Shown here one piece after another: positions 44,230 through 51,172 of a stretch of 53,992 nucleotides of DNA. The notes under the pieces were generated by a model that was not told the DNA's origin, ran no database searches, and saw only the letters and a list, made by a program, of their open reading frames with translations. Position numbers and translations under genes: made by a program. Every line of letters starts with the position of its first letter. Position 1 is the stretch's first letter. The stretch is from the NCBI GenBank assembly GCA_002897895.1, contig BDSY01000111.1, forward strand, positions 1 to 53,992, given 5' to 3'. The stretch is from a bacterium BMS3Abin06 (GTDB taxonomy: Bacteria; Nitrospirota; Thermodesulfovibrionia; UBA6902).

Positions 44230-45363
44230 ATGAGAATTGTATTGATAGGCCCGACTTATCCTTTCCGCGGCGGCATAGCTCATTATACAACCCTGCTCTG
44301 CCGGGCGCTCAGAGAGAATCATGACGTCAAGTTTATTTCATTTAAGCGTCAGTACCCGGATATCCTTTTCCCCGGCAGGAGCGACCGCGATTCGAGCAGA
44401 AGCCCGGTAAAGGTGAATGACGTTGACTATATCATTGACTCACTGAATCCGCTCACATGGTTGGCCGCGGTTCATGCTGTCAAAAAATACAGGCCCGATA
44501 AAATAGTATTGCCCTGGTGGGTGGCATTCTGGACACCGCAATTCTGGACTATACTAACCATGGTAAAGCGGCATCTTGAATCAGAGGTTGTTATTATCTG
44601 CCACAATGTGGTTGAGCACGAAGCCGGCTTCATGAAAAAGATGGCTTCAAAGGTTGTCCTCTCCAGGGCCGACCGGCTGATCACCCATTCCAGGAAAGAG
44701 ACCCTGAGGCTTAAGGACCTTCTGGGAAAAAATGTTAATGCATTAACCGCCTTTCACCCGACATACGCGGGTTTGAGTGATAAGAGATACTCAAAAGAGG
44801 AGGCAAGAGAAAGGCTTGGACTCTCCGGCAGTGTTTTGCTCTTTTTCGGTTTTGTAAGAGATTACAAAGGGCTTGGTGTGTTGCTGGATGCCATGCCTCT
44901 GGTTCTAAAAGATAAAGACGTTACACTCCTTATCGTGGGTGAGTTCTGGAAGGATAAGCAGGAATACCTTAAAAAAATAGAATATTCCGGAATATCAGGG
45001 AAAGTCAGGATAGTGGATGAGTATGTGCCTAACGAAGAGATCGGTATATATTTTGCAGCCGCAGATTTAGTTGTGCAGCCGTATATTTCCGCCTCGGGAA
45101 GCGGGATAAGCCAGATAGCTTACGGGTTTGACCGTCCGGTAATCGCAACAGATGTGGGCAGTCTGCCGGAGGTTGTGGAAGACGGGGTAAACGGCAGGAT
45201 AGTTAAGCCGGGAGATGCCGGGGGGCTTGCTGAAGCGATTCTTGAAAGCCTTGATCCCCATACTCTCAGCATGTTTTCACTGAATGCTGCAAAGACAAAA
45301 GAGAAGTTTTCGTGGAGACGAATGGCAGAGATTGTCTGTGGAGAGGCGGCCGGATTGTTATAG
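44230..45363 (+). CDS. GT4 family glycosyltransferase
   Basis: 377 residues, GT-B fold. The start MRIVLIGPTYPFRGGIAHYT is common in GT4 enzymes of polysaccharide loci. C-terminal domain: LLFFGFVRDYKGLGVLLDAM, VDEYVPNEEIGIYFAAADLV, VQPYISASGSGISQIAYGFD and VIATDVGSLPEVVEDGVNG, where Ser/Ile replaces the first Glu of the usual E-x7-E. It starts a run with an FkbM methyltransferase, a second GT4 and a membrane protein, all close together. Substrates unknown. Confidence 0.88.
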   Translation: MRIVLIGPTYPFRGGIAHYTTLLCRALRENHDVKFISFKRQYPDILFPGRSDRDSSRSPVKVNDVDYIIDSLNPLTWLAAVHAVKKYRPDKIVLPWWVAFWTPQFWTILTMVKRHLESEVVIICHNVVEHEAGFMKKMASKVVLSRADRLITHSRKETLRLKDLLGKNVNALTAFHPTYAGLSDKRYSKEEARERLGLSGSVLLFFGFVRDYKGLGVLLDAMPLVLKDKDVTLLIVGEFWKDKQEYLKKIEYSGISGKVRIVDEYVPNEEIGIYFAAADLVVQPYISASGSGISQIAYGFDRPVIATDVGSLPEVVEDGVNGRIVKPGDAGGLAEAILESLDPHTLSMFSLNAAKTKEKFSWRRMAEIVCGEAAGLL

Positions 45364-45381
45364 TTTTATGCAATTGATGGG
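45364..45381 (+). repeat. Second copy of the 18-bp pre-gene repeat
   Basis: TTTTATGCAATTGATGGG, one mismatch from the copy at 44205-44222, here starting right after the stop codon of the GT4 gene and 12 bp before the FkbM gene. Confidence 0.5.
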
Positions 45382-45392
45382 TAAAGATATTT

Positions 45393-46118
45393 ATGAAGAG
45401 ATTTGTCAGGACAATTGAAAGATTATTAAGGCACCTGCCGTCCGGATGGGAGAATAAGCTTTTTGAGATTGTCCTGAGAAAGATTCCTTTTTGGCTCTTA
45501 AAACTGATCCCCTGCTCCTATTCAACTTATTTAAAATGTTATTATCCCAAAAGAGGTGATGTGGTTATTGATGCCGGCGCACATGTCGGAAATTGTTCCA
45601 TTATTTTTTCACGACTGGTCGGCAGGGAAGGTCGTGTCATTGCGCTTGAACCATTCAGGGACTCCTTTGATATTTTAAAGGAAAGAATGAAACGGCTCGG
45701 AATGGACAATGTGATCCCTGTTAATAAAGGGCTCTGGGAGAGTGACACAATGCTTTCCTTGCGTCTTTTTACCGGCTCCACAGTAGGCGCAAATATCTGT
45801 AATGAAGTGGATAAGGATATTCTGAAAGATAATATTCAGATAGACTGCATAACGCTTGATAGTTTAGTTGATGAATTGAAACCGGACCGGCTGGATATGG
45901 TAAAAATGGATATTGAAGGCGCTGAGATCGAGGCATTAAAAGGGGCTGATAAGACATTGAAGACTCTGTCTCCATGTTTTGCAATCGCCTCCTATCATAC
46001 ACGTAACAATAAAAAAACCTGTTCGGAGATAGAGAAAATGCTCATGAACAGGGGGTATTCGGTAAATACGTTTTTCCCCCCGCATTTAACAACCTGCGGG
46101 ATCAAAAAGCAGGGGTAA
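45393..46118 (+). CDS. FkbM family SAM-dependent methyltransferase
   Basis: 241 residues. Motif I is VVIDAGAHVGNCSIIFSRLV, followed by VIALEPFRDSFDILKE; the FkbM-typical pair IDCITLDSLVDEL and LDMVKMDIEGAEIEALKGAD is present. The DIEGAE motif is characteristic of FkbM sugar O-methyltransferases. An N-terminal extension of about 45 residues with a hydrophobic patch (IPFWLLKLIPCSY) may lie on the membrane. It likely O-methylates a sugar in a glycan. Confidence 0.9.
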   Translation: MKRFVRTIERLLRHLPSGWENKLFEIVLRKIPFWLLKLIPCSYSTYLKCYYPKRGDVVIDAGAHVGNCSIIFSRLVGREGRVIALEPFRDSFDILKERMKRLGMDNVIPVNKGLWESDTMLSLRLFTGSTVGANICNEVDKDILKDNIQIDCITLDSLVDELKPDRLDMVKMDIEGAEIEALKGADKTLKTLSPCFAIASYHTRNNKKTCSEIEKMLMNRGYSVNTFFPPHLTTCGIKKQG

Positions 46119-46152
46119 AGGCATTGATTAGTATATGGAGGCATTTTAAGAG

Positions 46153-47232
46153 ATGAAGGAAGTAGTTTACATAGGTACGGAGCTGTTGCCCCCGTACAAT
46201 GAAATGTGCGCCAAATTAGTGTATACATTGATCAAGAACCTGTTGCCTGAGAGGCAATATAAAGTCCTTTCGCTCCCCAAGCCAGGGGTGAAAGTAGCGT
46301 CCCCTGCCAACCATAATTACATTAGTCTGCCCGATAGAGGACCACTGGCAACCGCTTTAAGCCTTCCCCTGTATTTGATGAAGCATTCCGGACGGGGGAA
46401 AAGTATAATCCATTTTATGGTGCTGGCAGCAAGGCACACCAGGTACGTCTCTTCATTGCTCTCCTTTTGCAAGCTTCTCGGAGTTCCTACTGTATTTACA
46501 CTGCTGAAAAAAAACAGCGAGGTGATTTTATGCGCCCGCAATGCAAGTGTTATCGTGGCGCAGACAGAACCTGTAATGGAGACAACAAGGATGCTGCTGC
46601 CGGAGCACGGAAATATTCACCAGATATACGGCGGTACCCTGGAAACCCATCATGCAGCTGTGGAGAGAGCAAAGAAAGAGGTCTTGTTTGTCGGTGTGCC
46701 GCTGCTGTGGGAACGCAGGGATTTAAAACAAAGGGGCGTTAATCTCCTTTTTGAGACCATAAGGCATTTTCAGGGAATGAATGAGGGAGTGCATTTTACG
46801 GTTTTAAACAGGGCGCTTCCCAATGTCCCGTTCATCAATGAAATGGCCCGTGGGATACCGGATGAGATAATGGAGATAAGACATGAGTCCGTGTCTGATA
46901 TCGCAAATTACTATTCGTCAAGCTCAATGCTTCTCTGCCTTCATTTTGACGATCACTGTCCTGACCCGCCATTGAGTGTAATTGAGGCCCTGGCATGCGG
47001 ATGTCCGATTGTCACTACAAAATTCAATTCCCTGTATAGACTTATCCGGGATAAGGGTGCGGGTGTAACTGTGGAACCGGACCCCTCATCAGTGGCAGAG
47101 GGCATTAAAAAGGTGTTGTCGGATGTGGAGAGTTACAGCCGGAATGCTCATCGCCTGGCCCGGGAAAACTTTGCCGAAAATGTCTTTAGTGCTTCTTACA
47201 ACAAAATCTATGCGCTATTGGATAATGCATGA
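46153..47232 (+). CDS. GT4-like glycosyltransferase
   Basis: 359 residues. An N-terminal GT-B domain (VVYIGTELLPPYNEMCAKLV, IHFMVLAARHTRYVSSLLSF) and a C-terminal donor domain with VLFVGVPLLWERRDLKQRG, DIANYYSSSSMLLCLHFDDH and DPPLSVIEALACGCPIVTTK, an E-containing equivalent of the E-x7-E region. An AAGAG ribosome binding site precedes it. Its stop overlaps the next gene's ATG by four bases, so it is coupled to the membrane protein there. Confidence 0.85.
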   Translation: MKEVVYIGTELLPPYNEMCAKLVYTLIKNLLPERQYKVLSLPKPGVKVASPANHNYISLPDRGPLATALSLPLYLMKHSGRGKSIIHFMVLAARHTRYVSSLLSFCKLLGVPTVFTLLKKNSEVILCARNASVIVAQTEPVMETTRMLLPEHGNIHQIYGGTLETHHAAVERAKKEVLFVGVPLLWERRDLKQRGVNLLFETIRHFQGMNEGVHFTVLNRALPNVPFINEMARGIPDEIMEIRHESVSDIANYYSSSSMLLCLHFDDHCPDPPLSVIEALACGCPIVTTKFNSLYRLIRDKGAGVTVEPDPSSVAEGIKKVLSDVESYSRNAHRLARENFAENVFSASYNKIYALLDNA

Positions 47233-48245
47233 AAGAGGAATATGGAATTGAGAGCGACAGCATAAAAACAGACGACAGAGGAAAAAAGATCAGGGCTGTC
47301 GCAGGTTACGTTCTCGGGATTATTGTAATAGGCGGGCTCGTCTATTACGTAATGGAGAACAGGGATGCCTTTAAAAGTGTTCTGGATATTTCCCGAGGTC
47401 ATATTCTGGGTATCGGCGCAGGTGTTTTTTTTTACTGGCTTGTCAGCAGCGCCCAGACCCTCGTGTTGTTCCGGGAGGAAAATATCCGGATAGGCTTCTG
47501 GGAGAATTTTGTTGTATTAATAGCAAGCATCGCTTTAAATTACCTGCCGATGCGAATGGGTACGCTCTTGCGTCTGCGCTATCTCAAGGCGGTTCACGGA
47601 CTCCGCTATGCCCGGTATGGAAGCCTGTTCGGAATTCGTCTGGTCATCCTTATCTTTACTACCGGGGTGCTTGGCTGTGCCGGCACTATCGCTATCCTGA
47701 TTTCAGGCGGTGCCTTCAGCAAGGAGCTGACGCTCATCTTTATCGCCCTGATAATCATTTCGATTTTGGGATACATAGCGCCCGCCCCGAAGTTCAGGAA
47801 TCAAAACAGCGCCATATCGCGTATATGGAATGACTTTTCTACCGGGTTTGAGGCCATACGGAACAAACCCGCTTTGGCATGGCAGGTTATGGCGCTCACA
47901 CTGCTCCAGTTCGTTGCCCTCGCCGCCCGCCTTTACCTGAGCTTTGATGCAGTGCAGTTTCATCCCTCTCCATGGATACTGCTGCTTCTTGTACCGCTGA
48001 CCACACTGATGGCATTTCTGACTTTCACCCCGGGCAGCATGGGGCTGCGCGAAGGCATCATGGGCTATGTGACATTAGCCTCCGGTTATGATTTCAACAG
48101 CGGCATTTTTGCGGGCGTTGTGGACAGGGTAATAATACTTGCCATGATTTTTACTGTGGGTACCGTGTGTGCTGTCTATGTCTGGATCCGAATGCAGAAA
48201 GCCGTAGTAAAAAATCTAAAATCAAAAAGGTCTCTTAGTCAGTGA
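47229..48245 (+). CDS. LPG-synthase-TM/UPF0104 family membrane protein
   Basis: 338 residues with about 8 membrane segments. Family signs: NYLPMRMGTLLRLRYLKAVH (the N-P-x-R-x-G-like loop), FGIRLVILIFTTGVLG and FLTFTPGSMGLREGIMGYVT, the conserved PGxxGxRE. These lysyl-phosphatidylglycerol synthase transmembrane/AglD relatives often sit with glycosyltransferases and are thought to move or modify lipid-linked substrates. It is translationally coupled to the GT4 gene before it and ends the run. Confidence 0.85.
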   Translation: MKEEYGIESDSIKTDDRGKKIRAVAGYVLGIIVIGGLVYYVMENRDAFKSVLDISRGHILGIGAGVFFYWLVSSAQTLVLFREENIRIGFWENFVVLIASIALNYLPMRMGTLLRLRYLKAVHGLRYARYGSLFGIRLVILIFTTGVLGCAGTIAILISGGAFSKELTLIFIALIIISILGYIAPAPKFRNQNSAISRIWNDFSTGFEAIRNKPALAWQVMALTLLQFVALAARLYLSFDAVQFHPSPWILLLLVPLTTLMAFLTFTPGSMGLREGIMGYVTLASGYDFNSGIFAGVVDRVIILAMIFTVGTVCAVYVWIRMQKAVVKNLKSKRSLSQ

Positions 48246-48340
48246 AAATCTGTGGCTGAGAAAGTAACTATTATTTTACCGCTGCAGAGAAACGATATGT
48301 TTAGACTATAAAATAAACTTATAGATGCTATAAGTAGATT

Positions 48341-48349
48341 GATATAATG
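48341..48349 (+). promoter_or_regulatory. Extended -10 promoter upstream of the first SBBP gene
   Basis: TGATATAAT is a perfect extended -10 (TGnTATAAT), the same 9-mer as the two boxes at 35303 and 35324. No clear -35 is seen at 17 bp. Transcription would begin near 48356, giving a leader of about 150 nt with a CCCC-AAGAGTC-GGGG hairpin (48442-48456). Confidence 0.55.
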
Positions 48350-48508
48350 ATTAAGATGTATTTATAATTTAAGAATTAGCGCTCCTCTTCGTTTAAGTTA
48401 TATTTCAAATACAAGTCTCTTACAAAGTATTTTTTGTCATCCCCAAGAGTCGGGGTGTTTAACAGGCAGGGGCATGGTTGCCTTGCTCCAGAAAATAAGG
48501 AGGGTATT

Positions 48509-51118
48509 ATGAGATTAAGAAATTTCAAAAGAAGGGATTTTACTATGAGACAAAAGAAATCTTTAGTATTAATGGCAAGAGGGTTTTTATTATTACTACT
48601 TCTTCCGGCTCTTGCATTCGCAAATCTGGAAGGTAAAACAGAGATGGACAAAGATGCCCTGATGAAAAAAGTATCAGGACTACAAATGCCGTTTATAGAA
48701 AATCAGGGGCAGATTAAGGATAAGTCAGTAAGGTTTTATGCCAATACATTTGCAGGCACAGTGTTTATAACTGATAAAGGCGAAATTGTTTACAGCCTGG
48801 TAAAGACAGAAGCCGGAACAGAGAACACAGAGCACAGACAGGAAAAATCAGAAGACAGAATTCAGAATGCAGAAGACAGACAAACGAACACAAAAGCAGT
48901 GGTATTAAGAGAGACCCTCGAGTGTCCGGAAGAGACAGGCATAAGGGGCGTGAATAAATCAGTAACCATGGTTAATTATTTTATTGGAAGCAAAGACAAC
49001 TGGAGAACGAACATACCTACCTGGCAGGAAGTAAGCCTTGGAGAGGTATATGAGGGCATAGAGCTTAAGCTCAAGGCATATGGAAATAATGTAGAGAAGC
49101 TCTTTACAGTATATCCTGGAGGCACATCTGAAGATATAAAGCTGAAGATGGAAGGGGCAAAGGGGATAAAAGTAAACAAGTCCGGAGAGCTTGAGATAGA
49201 GACAGCGCTCGGGACAGTGAAGATGACAAAGCCCGTTGCCTATCAGGAGACAGGAGGAGAGAAGAAATACATACAGGTTGCATACAATGTTTTAGCAGGC
49301 TCCGGGACCTATGGCTTTGAAATTGGAGAATACGACCAAACAAAGCCACTTGTTATAGACCCGCTTTTAGCGTCAACATTTATTGGGGGGGGGAGTGGTG
49401 ATTATGCCAAGTCCCTTGCTGTAGATTCATCCGGGGATGTGTTTGTTGCGGGATATACAGGGTCACCAGATTATCCGACAACAGAAAGTGCGTACGATAC
49501 AACACTTGATGCTAACGCTGATGTCTTTATATCAAAGTTTGACAGCAATCTCTCTATCCTTGTCTCATCAACATTCATTGGGGGGAGTGGGTCTGATCAT
49601 TTCTATGCCCTTGCCGTAGATTCATCAGGGGACGTGTTTGTTGCGGGAGGTACACATTCATATGATTATCCGACAACTGTGGGGGCGTATGATACAGTAA
49701 ATAGTGGTAAGGGTGATGTCTTTGTATCAAAGCTTGACAGCGATCTCTCTATCCTTGTCTCATCAACATTCATTGGGGGGAGTACATATGATTCAGCCTA
49801 TACCCTTGCCATAGACTCTGCAGGGGATGTGTTTGTTGCAGGTGAGACAGATTCAACTGATTATCCGACAACTGAAGGGGCGTACGATACATCAAAGAAT
49901 GGTTCTTTTTACAGTGATGTCTTTGTATCAAAACTTGACAGCAATCTCTCAAGCCTTGTCGCATCAACATTCATTGGGGAGGGTAGATATGATTCTTCAG
50001 TCCATGATGACCTTGCCCTTGCCGTAGATTCATCAGGGGGCGTGTTTGTTGCGGGAGGTACAGGGTCATCTGATTATCCGACAACTGTGGGGGCGTATGA
50101 TACAGTATATAATGGTAAGAGTGATGTCTTTGTATCAAAGCTTGACGGCGATCTTTCAAGCCTTGTCTTATCAACATTCATCGGTGGGAGTGATTTTGAT
50201 GATGCCTTTGCCCTTACCATAGACTCTTCAGGTGACGTGTTTGTCGCGGGACAGACATATTCATCTGATTATCCGACAACAGAAGGGGCGTATGATACAT
50301 CAAAGAATGGCAACGGTGATGTCTTTGTATCAAAGCTTGACAGCGATCTTTCAAGCCTTCTGGCATCAACATTTATTGGCGGGAGTTATTCGGATTATGT
50401 CGATGCCCTTGCCATAGATTCATCAGGGGACGTGTTTGTTGCGGGAGATACATGGTCATATGATTATCCGACAACTGAAGGGGCGTACGATACAACATAT
50501 AACGATACAACCGTTGGTGACTATGATGTCTTTGTATCAAAGCTTGACAACAATCTCTCAAGCCTTCTGGCATCAACATTCATTGGCGGGAGTTATTCGG
50601 ATTATGCCGAGACCCTTGCCATAGACTTTTCAGGGAATGTGTTTATTGCAGGATATACATATTCATCTGATTATCCGATAACAGAAGGGGCGTACGATAC
50701 AACAGATAATGGTTACTATGATGTCTTTGTATCAAAGCTTGACAGCGATTTGTCGGCAGGTGTTACCGACATATCAGTAAGTCCCGCATCCCATGACTTC
50801 GGCAGAGTTCCCAAAGAGACGACATCCCCACCCGCTATATTCACAATATCAAACACCGGCGGGGAAGACCTTGTGATCGGCGGGGTATATCTGACAGGCC
50901 CAAACCCTTACCAGTTCCGCATACGGAATGACAACTGCTCTGGCCAGACGCTTGCGTCATCGGGAAGCTGCACAATTGAGGCCGTGTACAGACCTACAAA
51001 GACAGGCACAATGTATGCAGAGATAGGCATAGGCAGCAATGACCCCGACACCCCAACGCTTTATATAGAATTAACCGGCACAGGCGTTAAGGAGCATGAA
51101 GATCATGAGGAACATTAA
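48509..51118 (+). CDS. SBBP beta-propeller protein with DUF7948-like N-terminus and choice-of-anchor D domain (copy 1)
   Basis: 869 residues from ATG 48509 (AAGGAGGG upstream); earlier in-frame ATG 48434 lacks one. Signal peptide near residues 20-40 (LVLMARGFLLLLLLPALAFA). Then a DUF7948-like part: MPFIENQGQIKDKSVRFYAN, YFIGSKDNWRTNIPTWQEVS, LGEVYEGIELKLKAYGNNVE, ending KPLVIDPLLASTFIGG. Seven SBBP repeats follow (each with STFIGG, ALAVDSSGDVFVAG, SDYPTTEGAYDT and DVFVSKLDS), enough for one seven-bladed propeller. A choice-of-anchor D domain (ISVSPASHDFGRVPKETTSP to YIELTGTGV) and an acidic-His tail end it. Probably a large surface protein. Confidence 0.9.
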   Translation: MRLRNFKRRDFTMRQKKSLVLMARGFLLLLLLPALAFANLEGKTEMDKDALMKKVSGLQMPFIENQGQIKDKSVRFYANTFAGTVFITDKGEIVYSLVKTEAGTENTEHRQEKSEDRIQNAEDRQTNTKAVVLRETLECPEETGIRGVNKSVTMVNYFIGSKDNWRTNIPTWQEVSLGEVYEGIELKLKAYGNNVEKLFTVYPGGTSEDIKLKMEGAKGIKVNKSGELEIETALGTVKMTKPVAYQETGGEKKYIQVAYNVLAGSGTYGFEIGEYDQTKPLVIDPLLASTFIGGGSGDYAKSLAVDSSGDVFVAGYTGSPDYPTTESAYDTTLDANADVFISKFDSNLSILVSSTFIGGSGSDHFYALAVDSSGDVFVAGGTHSYDYPTTVGAYDTVNSGKGDVFVSKLDSDLSILVSSTFIGGSTYDSAYTLAIDSAGDVFVAGETDSTDYPTTEGAYDTSKNGSFYSDVFVSKLDSNLSSLVASTFIGEGRYDSSVHDDLALAVDSSGGVFVAGGTGSSDYPTTVGAYDTVYNGKSDVFVSKLDGDLSSLVLSTFIGGSDFDDAFALTIDSSGDVFVAGQTYSSDYPTTEGAYDTSKNGNGDVFVSKLDSDLSSLLASTFIGGSYSDYVDALAIDSSGDVFVAGDTWSYDYPTTEGAYDTTYNDTTVGDYDVFVSKLDNNLSSLLASTFIGGSYSDYAETLAIDFSGNVFIAGYTYSSDYPITEGAYDTTDNGYYDVFVSKLDSDLSAGVTDISVSPASHDFGRVPKETTSPPAIFTISNTGGEDLVIGGVYLTGPNPYQFRIRNDNCSGQTLASSGSCTIEAVYRPTKTGTMYAEIGIGSNDPDTPTLYIELTGTGVKEHEDHEEH
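49376..50755 (+). repeat. SBBP coding repeat array, seven units of about 195-207 bp
   Basis: Repeat starts, taken at ACATT of the STFIGG codons, are 49376, 49571, 49766, 49967, 50174, 50369 and 50576. Unit lengths vary in multiples of three, so the reading frame is kept, and blades differ in loop length. Confidence 0.85.
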
Positions 51119-51172
51119 CAATAATTGAAGGCACAAAACAAAAAAATATTTTTCAAAAGAAAGGATTTTACT

